Shown: piece after piece, positions 28,584-36,790 of the stretch | Position numbering within the stretch: the stretch's first letter is position 1 | Layout of the letters: the number at the start of each line of letters is the position of its first letter | Assembly: GCA_036774405.1 (NCBI GenBank) | Contig: DAIPBO010000001.1 | Coordinates: 124,001 to 188,000 of the forward strand | Source of the DNA: JAAYDS01 sp012729155 | GTDB lineage: Bacteria > Chloroflexota > Anaerolineae > UBA1429 | Direction of reading: 5' to 3' | Length of the DNA stretch: 64,000 nucleotides | The notes under the pieces: model-generated | What the model was told of the DNA's origin: nothing | Database searches by the model: none | What the model saw: only the letters and a program-made list of their open reading frames with translations | Program-made: the position numbers and the translations under genes

Positions 28584-30758
28584 TCAGGCGCGCCGAGCCA
28601 GGTCGCGGATCGCCTGCTTGACGCGCTCAACGTCGGGAAGAGCGGCGGCCTCGAGGGCGCGAGACACAGGCGGTGGCACATCGAGCGCTGTCACATGGGC
28701 TACAGGGGCATCCAGGTGGTCAAGAAAGCGCGCCTGTACCTCGTCGGCGATGCGTGCGGCCAGGGCCATGCTGCGCGGTGCAGATTCGACGGTGAGCAGC
28801 ACGCCCGTCTTGGCCACTGAAGCCCCCAGCGCGGCATAGTCCATCCCCAGGTAGTCGAGGGTGCGGAGGTCGATCACTTCTACGCTGATACCCTCGGTGG
28901 CCAGCTCAGCAGCGGCCTGCAACGCCAGCCGGCGACCCAGCAGATAGGTGGCCACCGACACGTCATCGCCCTCGCGGATGGTGGCAGCCTGGCCATACGG
29001 TAGCAGATAGTCCAGATCATCGTTGGGAATGCGTCCCTGATCGGCATACATCAACCCGTGTTCGATGATCAACACCGGATCGGGCAGTGCCAGGGCGGTG
29101 TTGAAGAGCCCCACATAGTCAAAGGGGGTCGATGGCGCCACGACGCGCCACCCAGAGAACAGGCCGAAATAGCCGGCAGGCTCCATCGAGTGCTGCCCGC
29201 CATAGCCGTATCCCGTGGCCACGCGGGTGCGGACCACCAGCGGAAAGCTGGCCCGCCCACCATACATATGGCGCAGCTTGCCGATCTGGTTGAATAACTG
29301 GTCTGACGCCATCAGGGCAAAGTCGGGGAACATGATTTCGACGATTGGGCGCATGCCCGCGAGGGCCAGGCCCCCGGCCATGCCAACAAAGCCAGCCTCA
29401 GAGATGGGCGTATTGATCAGCCTCCAGGGATATACCTCGGCGATGCCTCGCGTGGCACCGTATGCACCGCCTCCCAGGTTGGCCACCTCCTCGCCCAGTA
29501 ACACCACCCGCTCGTCGCGCACCATGCTACGCAACGTCACGCCAGCGATGGCATCCACCAGCCGCGCCTCACGGGTGGCAGCGGCATCGTCGGGAGAGGC
29601 ATAGCGCACCGCGTCGAGGGTGGTGTCCTGGCTGCGCAGGTCGCGGCTGATCGTCTCTGGAGCGGGCCAGTATGGGGCGGGGATGAAACGTTGCCCATCC
29701 TGAATCGCCGTACACGCGGCCAGCGCCTCATCCACCAGGCGATCAGCGGTTGCGTCGACTCGCTGCTGTTCGGCCGGCGTCAGCAGGCCGGCGGCCAGCA
29801 GTCTCTCGGGGAAAGTCAGCAGCGGATCGAGCTCGCGCCAGCGCTCCTCTTCCTCACGCGAGCGATAGCCATACGCGCTGCCACGCTGTCGGCCGGCATG
29901 GTGATAATGCCGATAGGTCTTGGCTTCGACCAGAAAGGGGGCTGGTGTGGCGCGCATCCGCTCGGCCGACTGGCCGACGGCCAGGTATGTGGCCACAGGG
30001 TCCATGCCGTCGATGATCCAACTCGAGATCCCGTTCCCCAGCGTCCGCAGCGCCAGGTCTGCGATCGCCGACGACTCGGTGGCACTGGTGCCCACGGCAT
30101 ACAGGTTGTTCTCCACAAGATAGAGCACTGGCACGCCCCAAAGCGCTGCCATGTTGGAAACCTCATGGAAGCAGCCCTGGTTGATCGCCCCGTCGCCAAA
30201 GAACGAGACCACCACTGTGTCATGGCCGCGCAGTCGCTCGGCCCAGGCCGCGCCGGTGGCCAGGGGGATGCCACCTCCGACGATGGCATTCGAGCCAAGG
30301 TTGCCCGATTCGCCGTCATACAGGTGCATCGAGCCACCTCGCCCGCCGCACCAGCCCTGCTGCAGCCCCATGATCTCGGCCAGCGTGCGTGTCACGGCGC
30401 GCTGCATGGGTGGGGTGGCATCGTCGCGTGACGGGTCATAGCCGTGCGGCGCATAGTAGACCATGGCTTTTGCCAAAAAGTGGCCGTGGGCGCGGTGTGT
30501 CGAGCCGATCCAGTCGCCAGGACGCAAGGCCAGCGCCACGCCGGCGGCCACCGCCTCTTGCCCCACGCTGGTATGAGCCGGGCCGTGCACCAGGTCGGCC
30601 TCTTTGAGGTCGAGCACAATCTCCTCAAAACGGCGGATCAGCCGCATGAGCTGCAACATCCAGAGTAACTCGCGCCGCGGAATCTGCTGCAGATCGCCGG
30701 GTTGAACCGTGAACCGGTGGCAGGTGGCCGGGCTTGAGAGTGGGGTCAGTTCGGGCAT
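28584..30758 (-). CDS. Fused alpha/beta subunit E1 of a 2-oxoacid dehydrogenase complex
   Basis: 724 residues from the ATG at 30758 (GAGGTC upstream; ATG 30770 possible). The N-terminal alpha part (1-340) holds the thiamine diphosphate motif GDGAINQGCFHEVSNMAALWGVPVLYLVENN. The C-terminal beta part (390-724) holds GEEVANLGGGAYGATRGIAEVYP, NTPISEAGFVGMAGGLALAGMRPIVEIMF and the usual transketolase C-domain. The enzyme decarboxylates a 2-oxo acid and passes the acyl group to E2 lipoate. No E2 or E3 gene is in the window. The substrate (pyruvate, acetoin or branched chain) is not settled. Promoter TCGACA-17-TATAAT at 30828-30800. Confidence 0.88.
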   Translation of the reverse strand: MPELTPLSSPATCHRFTVQPGDLQQIPRRELLWMLQLMRLIRRFEEIVLDLKEADLVHGPAHTSVGQEAVAAGVALALRPGDWIGSTHRAHGHFLAKAMVYYAPHGYDPSRDDATPPMQRAVTRTLAEIMGLQQGWCGGRGGSMHLYDGESGNLGSNAIVGGGIPLATGAAWAERLRGHDTVVVSFFGDGAINQGCFHEVSNMAALWGVPVLYLVENNLYAVGTSATESSAIADLALRTLGNGISSWIIDGMDPVATYLAVGQSAERMRATPAPFLVEAKTYRHYHHAGRQRGSAYGYRSREEEERWRELDPLLTFPERLLAAGLLTPAEQQRVDATADRLVDEALAACTAIQDGQRFIPAPYWPAPETISRDLRSQDTTLDAVRYASPDDAAATREARLVDAIAGVTLRSMVRDERVVLLGEEVANLGGGAYGATRGIAEVYPWRLINTPISEAGFVGMAGGLALAGMRPIVEIMFPDFALMASDQLFNQIGKLRHMYGGRASFPLVVRTRVATGYGYGGQHSMEPAGYFGLFSGWRVVAPSTPFDYVGLFNTALALPDPVLIIEHGLMYADQGRIPNDDLDYLLPYGQAATIREGDDVSVATYLLGRRLALQAAAELATEGISVEVIDLRTLDYLGMDYAALGASVAKTGVLLTVESAPRSMALAARIADEVQARFLDHLDAPVAHVTALDVPPPVSRALEAAALPDVERVKQAIRDLARRA

Positions 30759-30799
30759 GGCCGACCTCATCGATCGTGTTCGGGTGCAGAGACAAGTGG

Positions 30800-30828
30800 A
30801 TTATAGTCGTGTGGGCAGGGCATGTCGA
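30800..30828 (-). promoter_or_regulatory. Promoter TCGACA-17-TATAAT of the E1-GT39 operon
   Basis: TCGACA at 30828-30823, 17-nt spacer, TATAAT at 30805-30800 on the reverse strand. Back to back with the Gfo/Idh/MocA promoter. Confidence 0.65.
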
Positions 30829-30844
30829 TGTGTGCCCCCAGGCA

Positions 30845-30873
30845 TTGACACGCTTCCTGGAGCGCCCTAACAT
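30845..30873 (+). promoter_or_regulatory. Promoter TTGACA-17-TAACAT
   Basis: TTGACA at 30845-30850, 17-nt spacer, TAACAT at 30868-30873. Leader of about 37 nt with AGGAGG before ATG 30917. Confidence 0.6.
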
Positions 30874-30916
30874 CCGACCATCTCGCCCTGATGGGTTGGC
30901 TGCAAGGAGGCCGTTG

Positions 30917-31987
30917 ATGAAAAAGTGGAAGATCGCTCTGGTGGGTGCGGGTACCATTGCCAAGGATCATTACATGCCGCAGATTCAGGCCATGGAGAAC
31001 GCCGAGCTGGTGGCGGTGGCAGACACCGTGCCCGACGCGGTCGAGTACGCCCAAAAAGAGTTCGGCATCCCCAAGGGCTACACCAACCTCGACAAGATGT
31101 TCGACGAGGTCGAGTTCGATATCCTGGCCGATATCGCTGCGATTCAAGCGCACTATGAGATCAACCTCAAGGCGCTCAAGGCTGGCAAGCACATCTACAC
31201 CCAAAAGCCCATGGCGCTGACGGTGGATCAGGCCACAGAGCTGATCGAGACGGCCAAGGCCAACAATGTCAAGATCAGCGCCTCGCCCATCCACATGCTG
31301 CGGCCCACCGTGCAGGCCACGCGCGACTATGTCAAGAACGGGCTGATCGGCAAGGTGCATTTTGCCAACATGCGCTCGTCGCATGGCGGGCCCGAGTACT
31401 ATCAGACCTCGCGGATGACCGACGCATCCTGGTTCTACAAGCCAGGGGCTGGCCCCATCTACGACCTGGGCGTGCACGGCCTGCATCAGCTCACCGGCAT
31501 TCTCGGCCCGGCCAAGCGCGTCACCTGCTTTGCTGGGGTCTCTGAGCCGATGCGCATGGCGCTGGGCTGTTGCGGCGATTTTGAGCGTGTGCCCTTTCCC
31601 GTCGAGACGCCCGACAACGTGTTGATGCTGCTCGACTTTGGCGATAGCACCTTTGCCTTCCTCGACTGCACCTTCTGCGTCAAGGCGGCCAGAGGCCCCA
31701 ACCTGCAGATCTTTGGCAATCGCGGCACCATCGCGCTCGAGCGGGGCGACGAGAACATGTTCTTCCGTGGCCATCCCGACGATGGTGAGCGCGGCTGGTA
31801 CCCGCTCGAGATGCCCGAGGAACTGCGCTACCAGTCGATCGGTGTCAAAGACCTGATCGATGCTATCGAGCAAGACCGCACGCCCGTCCTGTCGGCCGAG
31901 CAGGCCCGCCACGTTATCGAGATCATGGTCAAAGCCCCCATCTCTGCGCAAGAGGGCTGCGCCATGGAACTCGAGACGACTTTCTAG
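30917..31987 (+). CDS. Gfo/Idh/MocA family oxidoreductase
   Basis: 356 residues from ATG 30917 (AGGAGG). The N-terminal Rossmann motif is VGAGTIAKDHYMPQI. The cofactor/substrate motif near residue 96 reads TQKPMALT, with Gln in place of the usual Glu of EKP. The C-terminal domain has SPIHMLRPTVQATRDYVKNGLIGKV and GPIYDLGVHGLHQLTGILG, where the Asp and His of DxxxH are catalytic candidates. The family interconverts hydroxyl and keto groups of sugars or inositols with NAD(P). Monocistronic, with a hairpin shared with the dynamin operon after it. Substrate unknown. Confidence 0.88.
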   Translation: MKKWKIALVGAGTIAKDHYMPQIQAMENAELVAVADTVPDAVEYAQKEFGIPKGYTNLDKMFDEVEFDILADIAAIQAHYEINLKALKAGKHIYTQKPMALTVDQATELIETAKANNVKISASPIHMLRPTVQATRDYVKNGLIGKVHFANMRSSHGGPEYYQTSRMTDASWFYKPGAGPIYDLGVHGLHQLTGILGPAKRVTCFAGVSEPMRMALGCCGDFERVPFPVETPDNVLMLLDFGDSTFAFLDCTFCVKAARGPNLQIFGNRGTIALERGDENMFFRGHPDDGERGWYPLEMPEELRYQSIGVKDLIDAIEQDRTPVLSAEQARHVIEIMVKAPISAQEGCAMELETTF

Positions 31988-32008
31988 AGGGCTGCGCTCA
32001 GGCGCTTC

Positions 32009-32038
32009 AAGGGGCCGGTCGGCTGCGATCGGCCCCTT
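32009..32038. terminator. Hairpin between Gfo/Idh/MocA gene and the dynamin operon
   Basis: A 9-bp AAGGGGCCG stem with its complement and a 12-nt loop, between two convergent stops 54 nt apart. Followed by CTGCTATT on the forward strand. Confidence 0.6.
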
Positions 32039-32041
32039 CTG

Positions 32042-33745
32042 CTATTCGGTCAGCAAGGCGGTGATCTGGGCGTACAGATCGTCTGCCAGCCGCCAGGAGG
32101 CAACCTTGGCCAGTTCGTGAGAGGCGCGTCGGCGTAACCTCAGGCGCACCGCCAGCGACACAGTCACCTGCAACAGCACAAAAGCCGCCAGCCAGACGGC
32201 CAACAAGGCAATGCCTGCGTTCTGAAAGTAGGTGGCAGAGAGGTACTGTGCGGTGGCAAACCCTGAGACAGTTTGATAGCCCACCCACGCCAACAGCGCC
32301 AACACCGGCCCATTGAGCACGATCTGAAGTAGCGGATGTGCCAACCGCCTGACGCTTACGTCTATGGCGGTACTCAATGCCACGGGCGCCTGCGTCAACA
32401 GACGTTCGCTGGCCGCCTGGGCCTCGGCCTGCCATCGATCCTGTTCGCGCAAACCCGTCCACCCGGCTGCAGATAGGGCGTCGGCCACAGGTGGCCAGCG
32501 CATGGCATAGAGCCGCGCCAGAGCAGCTTCGATGCTCGCAGTGTCGACGAGGGGCGCTTCGAGGCTATCGGCCCCTCCGAGGAGCCTTCCGCGCCTGCCA
32601 AGGCTCGTCATCCAGGCGGCGCCGCGCACCAGCGCGCCCCAGATGGCCACCAGCCAGCCCACAGGCCCCCACCACCGCGAGCTCAGCTGACCATACAGCG
32701 CTGCGTGCAGGTCCAGTCCGCGCAGCTCGCCAGCGCGGTCTTCGAGTTCCTGGCGCAGGGCATCGCTCGTCGTCTGGGCAAGACGTTCCAGCTGCTCCTT
32801 GGCCCGTTCGAGCGCAGACCGATGCTGATCCAGGGCGCTGTCCAGGTCCTCGTGCACCAAATCGACCAGGCGCCGTGCCCGCCCCAGGCGTCGGTCTACC
32901 ACCTGTGTGGCGCTGTTCAGGGCATCAAAGAGAAACCGACGCAGCGCGCTGAACTCGTTTACGCTATGAAGAGGCTGCTCGTCAGCGGCAAAGGCCATCT
33001 CTGTCAGGCTTGCGCGGGCCGAAACGAGGTAGATACGTTTGGCCTGCAGGCCCCACTCGGCGGCCAGCGTTTCCTGCAGGTCAGGCAGCACCTGCTCTCG
33101 CAGCTCATCGAGCGGTGCGCGATCGACCATGTTGATGACGGGCACCACGGCGTCAGCAGGCAGGTGCCGCATGTAGGGCGCCAGAAAGCGGATGTTGTCA
33201 TGAAGACGAGGATTTTGGGCGGAAAACACGGCGATGACGACATCGGCGGTGTCGAGCACCTGGCCGAGTGCCACCAACCCTGCGGGGGTGGTGTTGGTGT
33301 CGGGCGCATCAACAAGGACCAGGTGCTGCAGGCCATGGGCGGTCGGTTCCGTCTGCACCTGAACCTCGCTAGCCCGCCAGCGGCTACGTAGTGCGTCGAC
33401 ATCCTGGGCATCAGCAGCGTAGGCGATGATGCTCTGGGTGGTGGGGCGCGTCAGGCCAGTGCGAGAGACCTCACGCCCTGCCAGGGCATTGAGCAGCGTC
33501 GACTTGCCTGCACCCGATGGGCCCACCAGTGCAACCACCAGCTTGCTGCTCCACGAGGCGGTCATCTGCTCGAACTGCTGCTGCACCCACGCGATCTCGG
33601 CCAACAACGGTTTGGCAGGGCGCCAGTCGCTGGCGCTCGCGAGGCGGCTCTGTAGCAGCGCCAGCTCCGCCGTCATGCCAGCCAGGGCGCCCGTGCTGCG
33701 CAATGCCAGCCGGTCATGATCGGTCCACAGGGCGGGGCTATCCAT
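32042..33745 (-). CDS. Dynamin-like GTPase, second of a pair
   Basis: 567 residues from ATG 33745 (GAGGCAGAGG upstream). GTPase motifs: G1 GPSGAGKST at 75-83, a Thr-rich switch 1 (GLTRPTTQSI), G3 DAPDTNT, G4 NMVD, where the canonical (N/T)KxD lacks Lys. After the GTPase domain come long heptad-rich helices (LDQHRSALERAKEQLERLAQ). Two short hydrophobic stretches lie near 370-395, and there is a membrane hairpin of two helices at about 485-545 before a basic tail. This is the layout of bacterial dynamin-like proteins that bend or fuse membranes. The start overlaps the upstream GTPase gene by 8 nt, so the two are made together. Confidence 0.82.
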   Translation of the reverse strand: MDSPALWTDHDRLALRSTGALAGMTAELALLQSRLASASDWRPAKPLLAEIAWVQQQFEQMTASWSSKLVVALVGPSGAGKSTLLNALAGREVSRTGLTRPTTQSIIAYAADAQDVDALRSRWRASEVQVQTEPTAHGLQHLVLVDAPDTNTTPAGLVALGQVLDTADVVIAVFSAQNPRLHDNIRFLAPYMRHLPADAVVPVINMVDRAPLDELREQVLPDLQETLAAEWGLQAKRIYLVSARASLTEMAFAADEQPLHSVNEFSALRRFLFDALNSATQVVDRRLGRARRLVDLVHEDLDSALDQHRSALERAKEQLERLAQTTSDALRQELEDRAGELRGLDLHAALYGQLSSRWWGPVGWLVAIWGALVRGAAWMTSLGRRGRLLGGADSLEAPLVDTASIEAALARLYAMRWPPVADALSAAGWTGLREQDRWQAEAQAASERLLTQAPVALSTAIDVSVRRLAHPLLQIVLNGPVLALLAWVGYQTVSGFATAQYLSATYFQNAGIALLAVWLAAFVLLQVTVSLAVRLRLRRRASHELAKVASWRLADDLYAQITALLTE

Positions 33746-35708
33746 CCTCTGCCTCCAGGTGGCGCAACGCCTGTTGCAGGCGCTGCAGGCGTGCATCGTC
33801 AGTATGGGGCAACGCGCTCAGAGTCCGCGTAACGGGCGCGGCCACAGTATCCGCCAACAGAGCCACAACGGCATCGGTGCGGTTCCGTAACCAGAGCCTG
33901 AACACCGGGGCGATCATCTGCTGCAACTGTAGGCGATCTTGCTCGCTCAACCCAGCCGAGGCCGGAATGGATAGCAGCGCCCACAGGTCATTGACGCCAA
34001 ACAGCCCCTCGAGTTGGATCAGCAGGCCAGTGCCGCCGGCGGCATCCGCGGTCAGCAGGGTGTAGGTGACGCCCAGCAGGGGCGGCAACGCCGACAGCGA
34101 GGCAAAAAAGGCCTCGCGCAGCCGCTGCCGCCAGCCCATGTCATGGCGGAAGGCCAGCACCGAGGCCGTTAGCTCTCGCTCAATGTCGCCCGGCAGCCCC
34201 ACCAGCGAGCGCGCCGCCTCGCGCAGGCGGGCTGAGGTGCGCTCCCAGTCTTGCTGCATCAGGGCCGCCTCTTGCTCGCGTACGACACCAGGGGCAGGCA
34301 CATGCAGGTTGTAGCGGCCATTGCCCAGCGCCTCGAGGGTGTATGGCATGGACCTCTGGGGTTGAGCTTCTTGCAGCTCTGCCAGCAGGGCATCCTCGTG
34401 CGACACGGGCACGATCAGGTGGTCGTCGAGCAGTCGGTTGCGCAATTCGTTGGCGGCCAGCAGCAGCCCCTGCGTCACTGCGTCAGAGAGGTCGGGGGGT
34501 GGTTCGGCACGCTCGCGCAAGCCCAGCGCCTCGGCGCCGCGGTGCACCGCGGCCCGCGCCGCGCGAATGGGCGCACCTACGATACGGCCGGTACGCCGCA
34601 TGGCGCGCACATAGCCTGGGCTGGTGGCCAAGAAAACGCGCGCGGCCATCGTCACCGCTTCGTTGACCGGGAATGCCTTCAGCGCCTCAATGCCCTGCAG
34701 CGCCATCAGGTGCTCCAGCGCTTTGGCATACACCTCACTGCCGTTCACTGATGCCTGCAGCTGTTGTAGATCGGCGGTCGCGCCGTCGCGGATTGCAGTC
34801 AGGTCGCTGGCGAACACCTGCCGCTTGACGGCGGCCACGTCGAGATCGGCCAGCAGCGTGGGCAACGAGCGCCCCTGCGATAGCGGGCCAACGGGCAGCG
34901 GCTCGGGCCGCGCCTTGCCCTGTGCCACACGGTCAGACTCGTGAACACGGTACACGCCCACTACCTGGGCGGGCCAGCCCTCTCGGGCGCCATACAGTCT
35001 TTGCGCCACATGCTGGCAGTGCTCGAGCACCACTTCATCTGGCGCTGTTCGCGAGATGCGGTATACCAGCACCATGGCCCGTCCGCCGATGCCACCCACG
35101 ACGTCGGCCATGAATTGCAGATTCGACAAGTTATTGTAGACGGCGTTCGTAAAGAGATAGACGATCACCTCGGCGGTCCGCAGGATGGGCTCGGCGCGCT
35201 CGCGGTTGACCAGCCGGTCGCCCTCGCCAGTGTCGAAATCGGGCGTGTCGATCAGCATGAGACCTTTGGGCAGGGCCGGTGCGGCGGCATAGAGCGGCGG
35301 ACCAGGTTGTGCTGCCTGCTCCGGCGAGCGCCAGCGCTCGGGCTGAGCCGGTAGCCGGTGCAGCAGCGCGGCGGCGGTCTCACCGCTCGCCAGCACCTCT
35401 GGGTGTCCGGCCAGGATGACCCGTTGCGTCAGCCCGGCGCGAAGTGCTACCTGTGAGAGCTCTCGGCCTGCCAGGGCATTGAACAGGCTCGACTTTCCTG
35501 TAGAGCCGCCGCCGCAGATGGCCGTCAGCAGCACAGGGATGTCGAAATCGAGCGCAGGCAACACGCTGCGCACGAGGCGCTCGAGCCAGGCTGGTCTCTC
35601 GGGCAGCCCGACGGCGGCTGCCAAAGAGGGATAGTCGTCGCGCAGCGAGCGCAGACTATCGCGCAGGGTGAGGGTAGCGACGACTGGTCGAGAGCGGCTC
35701 TTGAACAT
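33738..35708 (-). CDS. Dynamin-like GTPase, first of a pair
   Basis: 656 residues. G1 GGGSTGKSS at 66-74, Thr of switch 1 in RAGLTQRVI, G3 DTPDFDT near 153-159. The G4 motif is not clear (YRISR at the expected place), so guanine specificity may be loose or depend on the partner. The helical region after 290 includes an amphipathic basic helix (YVRAMRRTGRIVGAPIRAARAAVHRG) that could touch lipid, and hydrophobic segments at about 515-560 (SLSALPPLLGVTYTLL). Leaderless start: TATACT, GGCGTC, ATG. Paired bacterial dynamins often act as hetero-oligomers on the membrane. Confidence 0.8.
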   Translation of the reverse strand: MFKSRSRPVVATLTLRDSLRSLRDDYPSLAAAVGLPERPAWLERLVRSVLPALDFDIPVLLTAICGGGSTGKSSLFNALAGRELSQVALRAGLTQRVILAGHPEVLASGETAAALLHRLPAQPERWRSPEQAAQPGPPLYAAAPALPKGLMLIDTPDFDTGEGDRLVNRERAEPILRTAEVIVYLFTNAVYNNLSNLQFMADVVGGIGGRAMVLVYRISRTAPDEVVLEHCQHVAQRLYGAREGWPAQVVGVYRVHESDRVAQGKARPEPLPVGPLSQGRSLPTLLADLDVAAVKRQVFASDLTAIRDGATADLQQLQASVNGSEVYAKALEHLMALQGIEALKAFPVNEAVTMAARVFLATSPGYVRAMRRTGRIVGAPIRAARAAVHRGAEALGLRERAEPPPDLSDAVTQGLLLAANELRNRLLDDHLIVPVSHEDALLAELQEAQPQRSMPYTLEALGNGRYNLHVPAPGVVREQEAALMQQDWERTSARLREAARSLVGLPGDIERELTASVLAFRHDMGWRQRLREAFFASLSALPPLLGVTYTLLTADAAGGTGLLIQLEGLFGVNDLWALLSIPASAGLSEQDRLQLQQMIAPVFRLWLRNRTDAVVALLADTVAAPVTRTLSALPHTDDARLQRLQQALRHLEAEDG

Positions 35709-35714
35709 GACGCC

Positions 35715-35742
35715 AGTATAGGCCGCCCCCGACCCGGTGCAA
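35715..35742 (-). promoter_or_regulatory. Leaderless promoter TTGCAC-16-TATACT of the dynamin operon
   Basis: TTGCAC at 35742-35737, 16-nt spacer, TATACT at 35720-35715, then GGCGTC and the ATG at 35708. Confidence 0.7.
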
Positions 35743-35747
35743 GGGCT

Positions 35748-36299
35748 CTACCTCGCGCTGACCATGGCCTGGGCGGCGGCGCGCACTGTGTCGACTTTGT
35801 AGGCAGCGTTCCAGCGGTTGATGGCGATCAGGTCAAAGCGCCGGGCGCGCACATGGCCCAGCCAGCGCTCCATCTGCTCCAGGCAACTGATCATGCCTCC
35901 GCCCGAGCCGCCTGCTGCGGCTATGCAGATGATCGGCTTGTCTGCCAACGCGCTGTCGTCTCCACAGGGCGCCTCGCAGCGACGCAGGCGGTCGGTAAAC
36001 GCCTTGAGAGATTCGCTCATCTCGCCCCAGTACACAGGTGTGACGAAAACGTAGGCATCGGCCTCGCGCACTGCCTGATGGAGGGCCTGAAAGTCGTCCT
36101 GAATCCCAAAGCACTCATGATGGGGTCGGCAGCCGCCCCAGCCGTCTTTGCACTGGTTGCAGCGCGCAATAGCCTTGCGAGCTATGGGCTCCAGCGTAGC
36201 CTGGCCGCCAACAGCTTGTATGCCCTCGGCGGCGGCCCGTGCACATGTGGCCGTAAGGCCCTCGTCGTTGGGGCTGGCCGAGATGATGAGTACCTTCAT
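35748..36299 (-). CDS. Flavodoxin family/iron-sulfur-flavoprotein-like oxidoreductase
   Basis: 183 residues from ATG 36299 (GGAGGGG). It begins KVLIISASPNDEGLTATCARAAAEG, the FMN phosphate loop of NADPH-dependent FMN reductases. A Cys-rich segment RCNQCKDGWGGCRPHHEC at about 51-68 matches the place where iron-sulfur flavoproteins hold a cluster. VTPVYWGEMSESLKAFTDRLRRCE is the conserved dimer/flavin block. It is related in fold to the protein at 11667 but not a close copy. Promoter TTGACA-18-TAGAAT at 36367-36338. Role: a small electron carrier or quinone/flavin reductase. Confidence 0.85.
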   Translation of the reverse strand: MKVLIISASPNDEGLTATCARAAAEGIQAVGGQATLEPIARKAIARCNQCKDGWGGCRPHHECFGIQDDFQALHQAVREADAYVFVTPVYWGEMSESLKAFTDRLRRCEAPCGDDSALADKPIICIAAAGGSGGGMISCLEQMERWLGHVRARRFDLIAINRWNAAYKVDTVRAAAQAMVSAR

Positions 36300-36337
36300 A
36301 GCTCCCCTCCTCATGGCGCCATATGACGATCTTGGCT

Positions 36338-36367
36338 ATTCTAGAGGCGAGGCAGGCCGTCTGTCAA
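36338..36367 (-). promoter_or_regulatory. Promoter TTGACA-18-TAGAAT
   Basis: TTGACA at 36367-36362 and TAGAAT at 36343-36338, reverse strand, for the flavodoxin-family gene. Confidence 0.6.
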
Positions 36368-36383
36368 CGCGAGGAACATGCTC

Positions 36384-36743
36384 ATGCCAACCTGGTACCA
36401 TGGATCGCCGCTCGAACTCGACACGCTGGCCACCGGCAGCACCATCACCACCGACCGCGAACTGGCGAGGCTCTTTTCGCACAAGCCTACGCTCGTCGTG
36501 TGGGAAGACGATGGGCGCCGCCGCCACGATGGCACTGTTGTTGGCTATCTGTATCAGATCGACGAGCCGGTAGCCGTAGAGGATGTGCAGCCGCACCCGC
36601 GCTCGTCAATGCCGCCAGACGCCGAATGGGTAACAAATCGGCCTCTGCGCCTGCGTTTGCTGAGCGTGACAGATGTGCGGGCAGGCGAGCGTTTGACGAC
36701 GGCAGAGGTGGCGGCACTGCGTCGTCGAGTTGATGGGCTCTAG
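36384..36743 (+). CDS. Small conserved-looking protein, possible ADP-ribosyltransferase-like fold
   Basis: 119 residues from ATG 36384 (GAGGA 9 nt upstream; ATG 36378 is too close to it). It opens TWYHGSPLELDTLATGSTIT, followed by TDRELARLFSHKPTLV and GYLYQIDEPVAVEDVQPHP. The H-G-S near the N-terminus, followed by a strand and 'A..FS', is reminiscent of small ADP-ribosyltransferase-like proteins such as Arr (YHGT...). I recognise the general family from similar hypothetical proteins, but the enzymatic assignment is inference. It stands alone, 47 nt before the glycan operon's start codon. Confidence 0.55.
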   Translation: MPTWYHGSPLELDTLATGSTITTDRELARLFSHKPTLVVWEDDGRRRHDGTVVGYLYQIDEPVAVEDVQPHPRSSMPPDAEWVTNRPLRLRLLSVTDVRAGERLTTAEVAALRRRVDGL

Positions 36744-36755
36744 CGTGAACCTCTG

Positions 36756-36784
36756 TTTACAGCGTGGTAGCCGCCCACTATAAT
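36756..36784 (+). promoter_or_regulatory. Leaderless promoter TTTACA-17-TATAAT of the glycan operon
   Basis: TTTACA at 36756-36761, 17-nt spacer, TATAAT at 36779-36784, then ATCGCC and ATG 36791. It is the only promoter seen ahead of the eight-gene run that ends at 46400. Confidence 0.75.
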
Positions 36785-36790
36785 ATCGCC

